DNA of 51,181 nt, taken from assembly GCA_900546575.1 (NCBI GenBank), contig URDM01000011.1, forward strand, positions 1 to 51,181, written 5' to 3'. The position numbers and the translations under genes are program-made. Under the pieces are notes generated by a model. The model was not told the DNA's origin. It did no database searches and was given only the letters and a program-made list of their open reading frames with translations. This stretch comes from an uncultured Prevotella sp. Lineage in GTDB: Bacteria; Bacteroidota; Bacteroidia; Bacteroidales; Bacteroidaceae. Positions 14,358 to 23,771 of the stretch are shown piece by piece (the stretch's first letter is position 1; each line of letters begins with the position of its first letter).

Positions 14358-16685
14358 TTATTTTACGCTGATTTCATCAACGAAGAGGAACGCCGGCTTA
14401 CCCTTACCGGAATGCCAGTCGGGTATGTTGTGCTCTGAAGTGGCATAAACCTTGATATAGCGAGCCTTGGTTTGTGAGAATTTCAGCTCGTATGTATTGA
14501 TGTTGTCGGCTGAATTCTTTTCCATTGCAGGCAGAGAGTGCTTGGCTACAGAGGTGAAGTTTACGCCGTCGGTAGAAAGGCTCACCTCAATGTTGCGGGC
14601 GTCGAATATCCACGAGCCCTTGTCAACGCAAGTGTTGAGGCTCACGCTCGACACGTCGGTAGGCTTCTTAAGATCGATAACGGCTTCAAGGTCGTTGCCG
14701 CTGAATCCCAACCAACGGCCTGTGCCGAAGCCCTTGTCGCCTACAAGTCCGTCGGTAAGGGCTGCACCGCCGTTGAAGGTATAGCTCTTGTGTGTAGGCT
14801 GGAGCAACTTGACGGGGCAGGCTGTAGCCTTGCTGAACGTCACGTCCTGCGCAGTAACGCTGCTGCTCTTGCCGTTGCGGAAAGCAGCCGCACGTATCTT
14901 AGCCGACTTCTGCAGATGTATTGCACCCGTGTAGAGTGTGCTGCTGGCGGTAGGCTGGCTTCCGTCGAGAGTGTAACGAATCTCGGCATCGCCCGCAGTA
15001 GTCATGTGTACTACAATCTCCTGCCACTTTGTGTCGCTGTCGATATGTATGTTGACGTTGTAGAGGTGCTTGGCGTAGTTGTAGCCGAGTCGGTCGTACA
15101 GATGGGTGAGTCCGATGAGTCGGTTGGTGAAGTCGGTGTAGTCCTTCAGCTGTGGCTGAGTCCACTGCACCTCGCTCAATGCTGCCATACGTGGCAGGGC
15201 CATATACTGTATGTGCTTGAATGTAGGCATATACTCAGTCCATATGTTTGCCTGAACGCCAATGATGTGGCGGGCCTCGTCGGCAGTCAGTTCCTGAGGC
15301 ATAGGTTCGTAAGAATATACGCGCTGCAGGGGCAGATAGCCACCGATGGCAAGCGGTTCGTTGGCCTTGTCAAGCGACTGGTAGTAGTCGAAGTAGAGGT
15401 AGCTGTTGGGAGTCATTACCACATCGTGGTCTTGCTTGGCTGCTGCAATGCCTCCGGCTTCGCCTCGCCATGACATTACGGTTGCGCCCTCGGCGAGTCC
15501 ACCCTCAAGAATCTCGTCCCAACCGATTGTGTTGCGGCCGAGCGACTTAAGATAGTTGGAAGCGTGTGTGATGACATAGCTCTGCAGACGTTCCTCGGCT
15601 GAGTGGCCGTCCTTTGCCTCCAGGTGCAGAGCCTTGATACGGGCCTGACACTTGGGACACTTCTGCCACTGGGTCTTGGGGCACTCGTCGCCACCCACGT
15701 GTATGTACTTTGACGGGAACAGCTGTGTAATCTCCTTGAGCACGTTGTCGATGAAGGTCATCACCTTGTTGTTGCCGGCACACAGAACGTTGTCAGATAC
15801 GCCCCACATCTGCCATACCTTGTACGGACCTCCGGTGCATCCGAGTTCGGGATAGGCAGCGAGAGCAGCCTGCATGTGTCCGGGCAGGTCAATCTCAGGA
15901 ACGATGGTGATGTAGCGGTCGGCTGCATACTTCACGATGTCGCGTATCTGCTGCTGGGTGTAGAAGCCGTCGTAGGGTATGCCGTCGTACTTGCCTGAGT
16001 TATGGCCGATGACGGTCTGGTCGCGCTTGGCGCCAATCTTGGTGAGCAACGGATATTTCTTTATCTCGATGCGCCATCCCTGGTCGTCGGTGAGATGCCA
16101 ATGGAAGCGGTTGATATTGTGCAGCGCGAGCATGTCGATAAACTGGCGTATTGAGTCGGCGGTAACGAAATGGCGCGACACGTCGAGGTGGGTTCCGCGA
16201 TAGGCGAAGCGTGGCGCGTCGGTGATGTGAACAGCGGGGATAGATACCTGAGTAGCCTTGCCGTTGCAGAGTGGCAGCGACTTGCGCAGAGTCTGGATAC
16301 CGTAGAACACGCCCGCAGCCGAAGCGCCGGCTATACGTATCTGCTTGGCGTCAGAGTTGAGCCTGTAGCCCTCGGCATTGCTGATGGTCTTGTCGATAGA
16401 AAGGATAATGGCTGGGTTGCCCTTTACCAACTTGCCTATTGTGGGGCGAATGCCAGTAGCCTCCTGAATATATGAGGCAAGCATAGTGGCGTTGCGCTTC
16501 ATGTCCTGACTGTTGGTCTGCACATAGATGACGGTGTTGGAGTTGAGCACGAACGGTGCGCTTGTGTCAGCCACAACCTGCTGCGGTTGTGGGATAATGT
16601 TGAAGTCCGCAGTTTGTCCCATTGCGGTTGAGGGCAGGAGGAAAGCCATTGCGGCGACAGCTCCTGTCAATAATTTCTGATTCAT
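14358..16685 (-). CDS. secreted GH20 beta-N-acetylhexosaminidase
   Basis: This 775-residue exported glycosidase releases terminal beta-linked GlcNAc or GalNAc. In order: signal peptide (MNQKLLTGAVAAMAFLLPST then AMGQ), GH20b alpha/beta domain to about 150, TIM barrel about 155-500 with the catalytic Asp333-Glu334 pair in HVGGDECPKTQW and substrate-shaping FHWHLTDDQGWR and VPEIDLPGH, a chitobiase/hexosaminidase C-terminal domain about 545-620 (IRYTLDGSQPT), and an F5/8-type carbohydrate-binding fold to the end. A CPxC pair (CPKCQ) follows the active site. Proximity to the sialic acid genes suggests stepwise trimming of host glycans. A minus-strand -7 box CAAAATTA lies at 16754-16761. Confidence 0.95.
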   Translation of the reverse strand: MNQKLLTGAVAAMAFLLPSTAMGQTADFNIIPQPQQVVADTSAPFVLNSNTVIYVQTNSQDMKRNATMLASYIQEATGIRPTIGKLVKGNPAIILSIDKTISNAEGYRLNSDAKQIRIAGASAAGVFYGIQTLRKSLPLCNGKATQVSIPAVHITDAPRFAYRGTHLDVSRHFVTADSIRQFIDMLALHNINRFHWHLTDDQGWRIEIKKYPLLTKIGAKRDQTVIGHNSGKYDGIPYDGFYTQQQIRDIVKYAADRYITIVPEIDLPGHMQAALAAYPELGCTGGPYKVWQMWGVSDNVLCAGNNKVMTFIDNVLKEITQLFPSKYIHVGGDECPKTQWQKCPKCQARIKALHLEAKDGHSAEERLQSYVITHASNYLKSLGRNTIGWDEILEGGLAEGATVMSWRGEAGGIAAAKQDHDVVMTPNSYLYFDYYQSLDKANEPLAIGGYLPLQRVYSYEPMPQELTADEARHIIGVQANIWTEYMPTFKHIQYMALPRMAALSEVQWTQPQLKDYTDFTNRLIGLTHLYDRLGYNYAKHLYNVNIHIDSDTKWQEIVVHMTTAGDAEIRYTLDGSQPTASSTLYTGAIHLQKSAKIRAAAFRNGKSSSVTAQDVTFSKATACPVKLLQPTHKSYTFNGGAALTDGLVGDKGFGTGRWLGFSGNDLEAVIDLKKPTDVSSVSLNTCVDKGSWIFDARNIEVSLSTDGVNFTSVAKHSLPAMEKNSADNINTYELKFSQTKARYIKVYATSEHNIPDWHSGKGKPAFLFVDEISVK

Positions 16686-16753
16686 TGTTTGTTTAGTGAA
16701 ATGTAGGTTGTATTATTATAATGGCTTATTAAAGCAGAATATTCTTTCCTATG

Positions 16754-16761
16754 CAAAATTA
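16754..16761 (-). promoter_or_regulatory. -7 promoter box of the GH20 gene
   Basis: On the minus strand this reads TAATTTTG, 69 bases before the GH20 start. The same GCAAAATTATA string precedes the MFS gene at 18041, suggesting that the two minus-strand genes have separate promoters. Confidence 0.55.
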
Positions 16762-16791
16762 TAGAAAAAAAACGAGACTAAATTATTAACG

Positions 16792-18012
16792 TCATTTCTT
16801 TTTCTGTGTATTCGGCAGAAAGCCAGCTATAATGCCCAGTAGAGGTAGCAGAGCGCTCACACGGAATATGAATTCTATGCTGGTTTTGTCGGCAAGCCAT
16901 CCGAAGAAGGCAGAACCGAGTCCGCCCAGACCGAACATCAATCCGAAGAATACTCCTGCTATCATTCCAACCTTATCGGGCATGAGGTCGGTGGCATACA
17001 CTACGATTGACGAGAAGGCCGAAGCGATGATCAATCCCGAAAGAAATGTGAATATTATAGTCCATGTGAGATTGGCAAAAGGCATGGCAAGGGCGAAGGG
17101 CGCGGCTCCGAGAATGGAGAACCAGATGACGTATTTGCGGCCGAACTTGTCGCCCAGCATTCCGCCGGCTACTGTGCCGATGGCAAAGGCGGCAAGAAAC
17201 ACGAACAGACAGAGTTGCGAGGTCTGCACCGATACGCCGAACTTGTCGATGAGGAAGAATGTGAAATAGCTTGTAATGCACGATGTGTAGAAGTATTTTG
17301 AGAATACAAGCATTACGAGAATGAACAAAGCCCAGTATTTGGAACGCTTAGAAATGTCGTTGTTCAATGCCGGATTGTGCTGCTTGTGAACGGCAATGTA
17401 CGCCAGACGTGCCTTATACCATGCACCAAGCCGCACCATAATGAGTGCTGCAAGCAGCGCGGCGAGGGCAAACCACGATATTGAGTGCTGGCCAAAGGGC
17501 AATACGATGATGGCTGCAAGCAACGGTCCGAGAGCCGATCCGCCATTGCCTCCAACCTGAAATATGGATTGTGCCAGACTCTTTCGGCCGCCTGATGCCA
17601 TCTGAGCCACCCGCGATGCGGTGGGATGGAATATAGACGAGCCAAGTCCGACAATGCTTACGGCAAGCAGAATGAGCAGATAGTTTTCGGCAAAGGCGAG
17701 CAATAGCAGTCCGGTAAGCGTGAAACACATACCTGTAGACAATGCGTAAGGGCGCGGATGGCGGTCGGCGTAGAGGCCCGTGAAGGGTTGCAGTATCGAC
17801 GAAGTCATCTGGAAAATGAGCGTGATGATGCCTATCTGCGCAAACGAGAAGCCGAACTTGTCCTTGATGATAGGGTAGATGGACGGTATGATAGACTGAA
17901 TCATGTCGTTGAGAAAATGCGAAATTCCGCAAATAACGAGTATGGAATACACCGTACCTTCAGTCATTCTGGGGTTGCCCTTGATCTTGTTGCCTATTGA
18001 TTTTATATTCAT
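16792..18012 (-). CDS. MFS exporter, fosmidomycin-resistance (Fsr) type
   Basis: This 406-residue inner-membrane protein has about 12 transmembrane segments and belongs to the Fsr branch of the major facilitator superfamily. The early block ISHFLNDMIQSIIPSIYPII, QIGIITLIFQMTSSILQPF, GLYADRHPRP, and GLGSSIFHPTASRVA with SIFQVGGNGGSALGP are characteristic of Fsr. E. coli Fsr expels fosmidomycin when overexpressed; natural substrates are unknown. It is convergent with nothing nearby and lies 106 bases upstream of GH20 on the same strand, but each gene has its own -7 box. The minus-strand box here is CAAAATTA at 18042-18049. The drug-export role is inferred from family only. Confidence 0.88.
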   Translation of the reverse strand: MNIKSIGNKIKGNPRMTEGTVYSILVICGISHFLNDMIQSIIPSIYPIIKDKFGFSFAQIGIITLIFQMTSSILQPFTGLYADRHPRPYALSTGMCFTLTGLLLLAFAENYLLILLAVSIVGLGSSIFHPTASRVAQMASGGRKSLAQSIFQVGGNGGSALGPLLAAIIVLPFGQHSISWFALAALLAALIMVRLGAWYKARLAYIAVHKQHNPALNNDISKRSKYWALFILVMLVFSKYFYTSCITSYFTFFLIDKFGVSVQTSQLCLFVFLAAFAIGTVAGGMLGDKFGRKYVIWFSILGAAPFALAMPFANLTWTIIFTFLSGLIIASAFSSIVVYATDLMPDKVGMIAGVFFGLMFGLGGLGSAFFGWLADKTSIEFIFRVSALLPLLGIIAGFLPNTQKKK

Positions 18013-18041
18013 AATAATGTGTATGGAGTTTTACGCTTGTG

Positions 18042-18049
18042 CAAAATTA
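18042..18049 (-). promoter_or_regulatory. -7 promoter box of the Fsr-like gene
   Basis: The minus strand reads TAATTTTG about 30 bases before the start codon at 18012, a full match to TAnnTTTG. Confidence 0.55.
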
Positions 18050-18124
18050 TAAAAAAATAGTCGTCTGTAGTATTAGTATTTGATAAAAAACTTGTGCAGG
18101 CTTCTCTGTCTGAGATTTTAATGT

Positions 18125-18132
18125 TAACTTTG
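18125..18132 (+). promoter_or_regulatory. -7 promoter box of dnaG
   Basis: TAACTTTG lies 53 bases before the dnaG start at 18185 and matches the Bacteroidetes consensus. The same octamer occurs before the OPT gene and recF. Confidence 0.6.
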
Positions 18133-18184
18133 TATTTGGCTTATTGTGTCATGAAGCCGACAGTATAGTTAACATTAACGACAG

Positions 18185-20173
18185 ATGATAGACCACGCTA
18201 CAGTAGAAAGAATTAAGGATGCAGCCAACATTGTTGAGGTAGTTTCGGAGTTTGTCACGCTGCGACGCAGTGGGGCCAACTACAAGGGATTGTGTCCTTT
18301 TCACGACGAGAAGACCCCGTCGTTCTATGTTTCGCCTGCACGTGGCATGTGTCATTGCTTCGGTTGCGGCAAGGGAGGCAATCCCGTAAGCTTCATTATG
18401 GAGCATGAGCAGATGACTTATGTTGAGGCTCTGCGCTGGCTTGCCAACAAATACCACATCGAGATACGCGAACGCGAACTCACCGACTACGAAAAGCGGG
18501 AGCAGAGCGAGCGCGAGAGTATGTTCATTGTCAACGAATGGGCGATGAAATACTTTCAGGACAAGATGCAGAACGACCCCGACGGCATTGCCATAGGAAT
18601 GCAGTATTTCCGCAGCCGTGGCTTTCGCGACGACATAATACAGAAGTTCCAGCTCGGCTACGACCTTGCCGACCGCCGCGCTTTTGCCGTTGCTGCTCTT
18701 GGCAAGGGCTATAAGGAGGAGTTCATACTGAAGACCGGCATCTGTTATAAGAACGACCGTGGCGAACTGATCGACCGTTATGCAGGTCGTGTCATATTCC
18801 CGTGGATAGGCATAAGCGGCAAGGTGGTGGGTTTCGGAGGCCGATTGCTCGACTCACGCACTAAGGGTGTCAATCAGAAATATGTCAATTCGCCCGACTC
18901 TGAGATTTATCATAAGGACCGGGAGTTGTACGGATTGTATCAGGCGAAGAAGGCTATAGCTAAGGAAGACCGTGTTTTCATGGTCGAAGGCTACACCGAC
19001 GTCATCTCAATGCACCAGTGTGGCATAGAAAATGTGGTGGCAAACTCGGGCACGGCACTCTCTATTCATCAGATACACATACTCCATCGCTTCACGTCCA
19101 ACATCACTCTGCTGTACGACGGTGATGCGGCTGGCATCCATGCGGCTATGCGTGGAACCGACATGCTGCTCTCTGAGGGAATGAACCTTAAAGTGTTGCT
19201 CTTGCCGGACGGTGACGATCCCGACTCATTCTCGCGCAAACACACGGCAGCCGACTTCCGTAAGTATATCGAAGAGCATCAGACCGACTTCATACAGTTC
19301 AAGACCGACTTGCTGCTACGCAACGAGCGTGACCCGCTGAAGCGTTCGGAGGCAATCAATTCCATCATCCGCAGCATCTCGTTTGTAGTAAATCCAATTC
19401 TGCGCGACACCTATATACACGACTGTTCGGTGCGTATGGGGCTCAATGAGGCTACACTCATCAACACACTCAACGGTTTCATACGCAACAACCGCGAAGA
19501 ACGCACCTCAGAAGAGGCTCGCGCCACACAACAACAGCAACGAATACAGACTCCGCAGCCTACTGTCAGCCAGACAACACCGCTGGAACAGGCGTCGAAA
19601 GTGGAGCGTATGCTTGTGGAAATGATAATCCGCTACGGCGACACTATTATATATAATAATGTGGAAACGGAAGACGGAGGAGTGATGAACCTCAATATTG
19701 CGCAGTACATCGACTACAATCTGAGCGTAGACGGACTGAAACTTGCCAATCCTTTGTTTGCAAAGATACTCGAAGAGGCTGTTGCGCATAGTCAAGACGA
19801 AGGCTTCAATGCCGAGCAATTCTTCATTCATCATGAGAATATGGACGTGTCGCGCATAGCCACCGACCTTTGTGTAGACAAGTATCGTATGCTCGACGAA
19901 CAGAAAACGGCTGCCAATGCTGAGCCGAAGAACAAGGACGAGCTGAAAGCAGAGGAAGAAAACCGCATCGAAAACCTACGTCAGCAGACCGAACATTTGC
20001 TCAACGACTTCCGAATGGACTATCTCGAGCAGCGTCTGCGACAACTCCAGGCGCAGATTTCGCAAGCTTCTGCCGACCACGATCGACTCATGCAGCTTAT
20101 GGAAGAATATAAAACAGCCCACGAACTGAGGTCGAAACTCGCCCGACTGTTGGGCAACAACATAATAGCGTAA
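18185..20173 (+). CDS. dnaG: DNA primase
   Basis: The 662-residue DnaG primase makes RNA primers for replication. The N-terminal CHC2 zinc finger is complete: Cys37, His40, Cys58 and Cys61 in CPFHDEKTPSF and CFGCGKGG. The RNA polymerase core with TOPRIM follows, with EGYTDVISMHQCGIENVVA and LLYDGDAAG (the DxD metal motif region) and GTALS. The C-terminal third, after a Gln/Thr-rich linker near 445-470, is the helicase-interacting part and is longer and more charged than in E. coli. The start MIDHATVERIKDAANIVEVV is the standard family start. Length is usual for Bacteroidetes. It is followed 67 bases later by queD. Confidence 0.97.
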   Translation: MIDHATVERIKDAANIVEVVSEFVTLRRSGANYKGLCPFHDEKTPSFYVSPARGMCHCFGCGKGGNPVSFIMEHEQMTYVEALRWLANKYHIEIRERELTDYEKREQSERESMFIVNEWAMKYFQDKMQNDPDGIAIGMQYFRSRGFRDDIIQKFQLGYDLADRRAFAVAALGKGYKEEFILKTGICYKNDRGELIDRYAGRVIFPWIGISGKVVGFGGRLLDSRTKGVNQKYVNSPDSEIYHKDRELYGLYQAKKAIAKEDRVFMVEGYTDVISMHQCGIENVVANSGTALSIHQIHILHRFTSNITLLYDGDAAGIHAAMRGTDMLLSEGMNLKVLLLPDGDDPDSFSRKHTAADFRKYIEEHQTDFIQFKTDLLLRNERDPLKRSEAINSIIRSISFVVNPILRDTYIHDCSVRMGLNEATLINTLNGFIRNNREERTSEEARATQQQQRIQTPQPTVSQTTPLEQASKVERMLVEMIIRYGDTIIYNNVETEDGGVMNLNIAQYIDYNLSVDGLKLANPLFAKILEEAVAHSQDEGFNAEQFFIHHENMDVSRIATDLCVDKYRMLDEQKTAANAEPKNKDELKAEEENRIENLRQQTEHLLNDFRMDYLEQRLRQLQAQISQASADHDRLMQLMEEYKTAHELRSKLARLLGNNIIA

Positions 20174-20181
20174 ACGCAACT

Positions 20182-20209
20182 TACCGCAGGTCGGAGTAAT
20201 CCTGCGGTA
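20182..20209 (+). other. hairpin between dnaG and queD
   Basis: The perfect 9-bp stem TACCGCAGG/CCTGCGGTA has a 10-base loop and is followed by GTAAATATAAA rather than a T-run. It ends 31 bases before the queD start. It may be a weak terminator or an RNA element; it does not resemble a preQ1 riboswitch. Confidence 0.5.
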
Positions 20210-20240
20210 GTAAATATAAATAATCAAAAACAACACCATT

Positions 20241-20576
20241 ATGTATTACATCGAAAAAACTCTTGAAATCTCGGCGTGTCATCGCCTTAAGCTCTCGTAT
20301 GAGAGCAAGTGTCAGAACCTGCATGGTCACAACTGGATCATCACCGTTTATTGCAAGTCGCGCGAACTGAACAGCGACGGAATGGTGGTAGACTTCACCC
20401 ACATCAAGCAACTTGTGCAAGAACGTCTCGACCATGCCAATCTCAACGAGGTATTGCCCTTCAATCCCACAGCCGAAAACATAGCGCGATGGGTGACCGA
20501 GCAGATACCGCAGTGCTATCGCTGCATGGTGCAGGAGAGCGAGGGCAACAAAGCCATCTACGACGCAGAAGAATAA
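20241..20576 (+). CDS. queD: 6-carboxy-5,6,7,8-tetrahydropterin synthase
   Basis: This small 111-residue enzyme belongs to the 6-pyruvoyl-tetrahydropterin synthase fold. It converts dihydroneopterin triphosphate to 6-carboxytetrahydropterin, the second step of 7-deazaguanine (preQ0/queuosine) synthesis. The zinc ligands are His14, His28 and His30 (the latter two in NLHGHNW), and the catalytic cysteine is Cys24 in YESKCQNLHGH. MVVDFTHIK, LDHANLNE and the C-terminal VQESEGN, supplying the catalytic Glu, complete the family pattern. It is followed 66 bases later by queE, the next enzyme of the pathway, which confirms QueD rather than a biopterin enzyme. Confidence 0.95.
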   Translation: MYYIEKTLEISACHRLKLSYESKCQNLHGHNWIITVYCKSRELNSDGMVVDFTHIKQLVQERLDHANLNEVLPFNPTAENIARWVTEQIPQCYRCMVQESEGNKAIYDAEE

Positions 20577-20642
20577 GATTACTGACAAACACGATTAACA
20601 GAACCATTTAAGTTTTGCATGCACACTGGCATGCTGTTTCAG

Positions 20643-21206
20643 ATGAAAAGAGTCAACGATATTTTCTATTCATTGCAAGGCGAAGGACGCAACACCGGAC
20701 GTGCTGCGATATTCATCCGTTTTGCAGGTTGCAACTTGAAGTGTCCGTTTTGCGACACCGATTTTGCACAATACGAGGAGATGAGCGACGAAGATATACT
20801 CAATCGGATAAAGTCTTATCCCTCACGCTTCGTCGTTCTCACTGGCGGTGAACCTTCGCTTCAGGTAGACCGACAGTTGGTCGACCTTCTTCACAAGCAC
20901 GGTTACGAGCTGGCAATGGAGACTAACGGCACCCATCCGATAGTCGACGGCATCGACTGGATAACATGTTCGCCCAAAGGCAACACCGTTATCAAGCGAT
21001 GCAACGAACTCAAGTGTATCTTTGAGGAGACCACTTTGGAGCCCGACGATCACGGCATCAGTGCCGACTACAAATATCTGCAACCCTGCGACGTGCAGGA
21101 TGCCGAACGCAACGCTCAAATCGTGAAGCGCTGTTTCGACTATATCTTGCAGCATCCAGAATGGCGAATGTCGCTGCAAACGCACAAGCTCGTAGGGTTC
21201 AAGTAA
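20643..21206 (+). CDS. queE: 7-carboxy-7-deazaguanine synthase (radical SAM)
   Basis: QueE rearranges the QueD product, 6-carboxytetrahydropterin, to 7-carboxy-7-deazaguanine using a radical SAM cluster. From the ATG at 20643 the protein is 187 residues and starts MKRVNDIFYSLQGEGRNTG, as homologues do. The cluster cysteines are Cys30, Cys34 and Cys37 (CNLKCPFC, the CX3CX2C motif), followed by DTDF and the SAM-binding VLTGGEPSLQ. In-frame ATGs at 20619 and 20631 would add eight or four residues, and none of the three has a clear ribosome binding site. The C-terminus SLQTHKLVGFK is typical. Further queuosine genes are not in the window. Confidence 0.93.
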   Translation: MKRVNDIFYSLQGEGRNTGRAAIFIRFAGCNLKCPFCDTDFAQYEEMSDEDILNRIKSYPSRFVVLTGGEPSLQVDRQLVDLLHKHGYELAMETNGTHPIVDGIDWITCSPKGNTVIKRCNELKCIFEETTLEPDDHGISADYKYLQPCDVQDAERNAQIVKRCFDYILQHPEWRMSLQTHKLVGFK

Positions 21207-21242
21207 TATGGGGGTGCGTCAAAACGAAGGAGGAGCCAAAGT

Positions 21243-22673
21243 ATGATATACGTTCATTGGATATTCATAGTTCTTTACGTAGCGGTGATAGTCGGCATCA
21301 TGCTGACAGTATTGATGGACAACCGCCAGCCTGCCAAGACCATTGCTTGGGTCCTGGTATTGCTGTTTGTGCCCGTTGTAGGCATAGTGTTGTACATCTT
21401 CTTCGGACAGAACACACGCAAGATGAAACTTATATCAGGGCGCTCGCTCGACCAATTGTCAAAGCGTTCGATGCTTGAATTTGTAGAGCAGCGCAATTTG
21501 CGAATGCCCGAATACTTCTCCTCACTCGTCCGACTGTTTACCAATCAGAGCCTGTCGCTACCCTTTAAGGACAACGCTGTAGAATTCTACACCGACGGCT
21601 ATCAGTTTTTTCCGGCTCTGCTGCAAGCCATAAAGGGCGCCACCAACCACATTCATCTCAACACATACATCATAGCCGATGACCCGTTGGGCCGTCTTGT
21701 AAGTGATGCCCTTATTGCCAAGGCGCGCGAAGGGGTAGAGGTGCGCCTGATATACGACGACGTGGGTTGCTGGCGAGTGCCCGAACGTTTCTTCGACCGT
21801 ATGCGTCAGGCAGGCGTAAAGGTGCGTTCGTTCATGCCCGTACGGTTCCCGGCCTTCACCAGTAAGGTGAACTATCGCAACCACCGCAAGGTATGCGTCA
21901 TCGACGGCACGCAAGGATTCATAGGCGGAATGAACATAGCTTTGCGCTATGTCAAGGGATTGCATGGTGGCACTCTGCCCTGGCGCGACACCCACATGCG
22001 TCTGCGTGGCAGTGTGGTGTACGCCTTGCAACGTGCATTCCTTGTCGACTGGTATTTCGTCGACCGCACACTCATCAACGACCATCGTTACTATCCGCCT
22101 ATGCCATGGCACATCAGCAACGACTCTTTGGCTCAAGTAGTCACCAGTAGTCCTATCGCCCAGTGGCCCGACATAATGCAAGGCTATGTGCGAATACTGC
22201 TTGAAGCCAAGCGGTATGTGTACATGGAGACCCCGTATTTTCTTCCTACCGAACCCGTTATGTTTGCTATGCGCACCGCAGCATTGGCAGGTGTCGACGT
22301 GCGTCTGCTCATACCGCGCCGCAGCGATGCCTGGCTCATACAGCTGGCAAGCATGTCGTATGTCACCGAAACGTTGGAGGCAGGCGTAAAGGTGAGGCTG
22401 TATGAGAAGGGATTCAACCACAGCAAACTGCTTGTTGCCGACGATCAGATATCCACATGCGGTTCTACAAACATCGACTTCCGTAGTTTTGAGAACAACT
22501 TCGAGGCCAATGTGTTCTTCTACGACCGCCAGACGGCGTTGCGCATAAAGGACATTTATATGCGCGATGAGGATTGCAGCATCAATTTCAGCGAAGCCCG
22601 TGAGCTGCATCACCGTCCGTATATGCACCGGTTTGTAGAATCGTTGCTGCGTCTGTTGTCGCCATTGTTGTAG
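21243..22673 (+). CDS. cls: cardiolipin synthase
   Basis: This is a 476-residue phospholipase D-type cardiolipin synthase of the inner membrane, which joins phosphatidylglycerol units. Two N-terminal transmembrane segments (about 5-25 and 34-54) carry the PLDNs-like DNRQPAKTIAWVLVL start. Both catalytic HxKxxxxD motifs are intact: His214/Lys216/Asp221 in NHRKVCVIDG and His393/Lys395/Asp400 in NHSKLLVADD. Each is followed by the usual G-G/S-x-N segment (FIGGMN, CGSTN). Length matches the ClsA family. It begins 36 bases after queE and may share its transcript, although the functions are unrelated. Confidence 0.95.
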   Translation: MIYVHWIFIVLYVAVIVGIMLTVLMDNRQPAKTIAWVLVLLFVPVVGIVLYIFFGQNTRKMKLISGRSLDQLSKRSMLEFVEQRNLRMPEYFSSLVRLFTNQSLSLPFKDNAVEFYTDGYQFFPALLQAIKGATNHIHLNTYIIADDPLGRLVSDALIAKAREGVEVRLIYDDVGCWRVPERFFDRMRQAGVKVRSFMPVRFPAFTSKVNYRNHRKVCVIDGTQGFIGGMNIALRYVKGLHGGTLPWRDTHMRLRGSVVYALQRAFLVDWYFVDRTLINDHRYYPPMPWHISNDSLAQVVTSSPIAQWPDIMQGYVRILLEAKRYVYMETPYFLPTEPVMFAMRTAALAGVDVRLLIPRRSDAWLIQLASMSYVTETLEAGVKVRLYEKGFNHSKLLVADDQISTCGSTNIDFRSFENNFEANVFFYDRQTALRIKDIYMRDEDCSINFSEARELHHRPYMHRFVESLLRLLSPLL

Positions 22674-22752
22674 TGAATGGAAATTTCCAGTGATGTTTCC
22701 ATTATTCATAAAATAATATATATTTGAATTAGGCGGATTCAAAAAAAATATA

Positions 22753-22760
22753 TACATTTG
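22753..22760 (+). promoter_or_regulatory. -7 promoter box of the YitT-family gene
   Basis: TACATTTG followed by CA matches TAnnTTTG and lies 34 bases before the start at 22794. The preceding 120-base gap also contains an imperfect hairpin (ATGGAAA/TTTCCAT) just after cls. Confidence 0.6.
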
Positions 22761-22793
22761 CATTCAATTAACGACTAACTTACTATTACAATC

Positions 22794-23687
22794 ATGGGTG
22801 AAACAAAATTTCCTATTTCGAAACGTTTATTTAGTAAAAGCAATATGAAGGATTTTATGTTCATTGTGTTCGGAATCCTTTTGTATGCAATCGGATATAC
22901 AGCTTTTATTCTTCCAGAAAAAGTTGTGATGGGTGGTGTAGCAGGTTTGTCTGCCTTGATATACTATGCTACTAATATACCTGCCGGTATTTCAGTCTTT
23001 GTGCTCAACATAACGTTGCTTGTCATAGCGTTCAGCGCTCTGACCAAACAGTTTGTTGTGCGTACAATAGTTGGCGTAATTATACTGTCGTTATTTATTG
23101 GTATGTTGCAGCCCTTGTTCCAGACTTTCCCGATAATTACCGTAGGCGAAGATAAGTTTATGCACGTCTTGATAGGTGGTATGTTGGGTGGTGCCGGATT
23201 GGGTGTTGTATTCTCTCACAACGGTTCGACGGGCGGAACGGACATTCTAACCGTGTTGCTCACCAAGCACTTCAACTTGAGTTTCGGTCGTGCAATGCAG
23301 TTTATCGACTGTACAATCATCGGTTCTTCTTACTTGCTCTTCCACAGTATGGAGACAATCGTTTACGGTATTGTGTTCACTCTGGTTGCAAGTTATGTGT
23401 GCGACTTCGTTGTCAACGGTTCGCGCCAGACCGTTCAGTTCCTTATCATATCAAAGAAATATAAGGAAATAGCCGATACCATCAACCGACGCATCAACCG
23501 TGGCGTAACGGTTATTGAAGGAAAGGGATGGTATAGTAAGGAAAATGTCGAAATGCTTGTTGTATTGTCGCGCAAGTATGAGTCGCAAGACATCTTCGCC
23601 GTGATAAAGCAGATTGACCCGCAAGCCGTTGTTTCGCAGACATTCTGTCATGGTGTGTTCGGTGAAGGATTCGACAAGATAAAATAA
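22794..23687 (+). CDS. YitT family membrane protein (DUF161/DUF2179)
   Basis: The 297-residue inner-membrane protein has five or six hydrophobic segments in the first 210 residues. These include LPEKVVMGGVAGLSALIYY and the glycine-rich GGMLGGAGLGVVFSHNGSTGGTDI, the repeated DUF161 signature. The soluble C-terminal DUF2179 domain (about 215-297) contains INRGVTVIEGKGWYSKENVE and the end CHGVFGEGFD. Homologues such as YitT and YpjC in Bacillus are widespread, but their function is not settled. The gene has its own promoter and is followed by a low-complexity inverted repeat and a MATE transporter gene. Confidence 0.9.
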   Translation: MGETKFPISKRLFSKSNMKDFMFIVFGILLYAIGYTAFILPEKVVMGGVAGLSALIYYATNIPAGISVFVLNITLLVIAFSALTKQFVVRTIVGVIILSLFIGMLQPLFQTFPIITVGEDKFMHVLIGGMLGGAGLGVVFSHNGSTGGTDILTVLLTKHFNLSFGRAMQFIDCTIIGSSYLLFHSMETIVYGIVFTLVASYVCDFVVNGSRQTVQFLIISKKYKEIADTINRRINRGVTVIEGKGWYSKENVEMLVVLSRKYESQDIFAVIKQIDPQAVVSQTFCHGVFGEGFDKIK

Positions 23688-23768
23688 GAGTAAAAGAGTA
23701 AAAAAGTAAAATGCTTAGGCGACTTTTTTACTCTTTTTACTTTTTTACCCTTTTACTTTTTTACTTTT
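23688..23768. repeat. low-complexity inverted repeat of GTAAAAAAGTAAAA type
   Basis: AGAGTAAAAGAGTAAAAAAG then TAAAA on the left is complementary to TTTTTTACTCTTTTTACTTT and further TTTTAC copies on the right, around TGCTTAGGCGAC. The right arm runs to three bases before the MATE start codon, so that gene has a pyrimidine-rich leader with no Shine-Dalgarno sequence. The stem may act as a terminator after the YitT gene. Confidence 0.6.
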
Positions 23769-23771
23769 ACA

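Noticed and set aside
20174..20240. preQ1 riboswitch ahead of queD
   Set aside because: Only one simple hairpin is present; the pseudoknot-forming A-rich tail and core motifs of known preQ1 classes are not seen.
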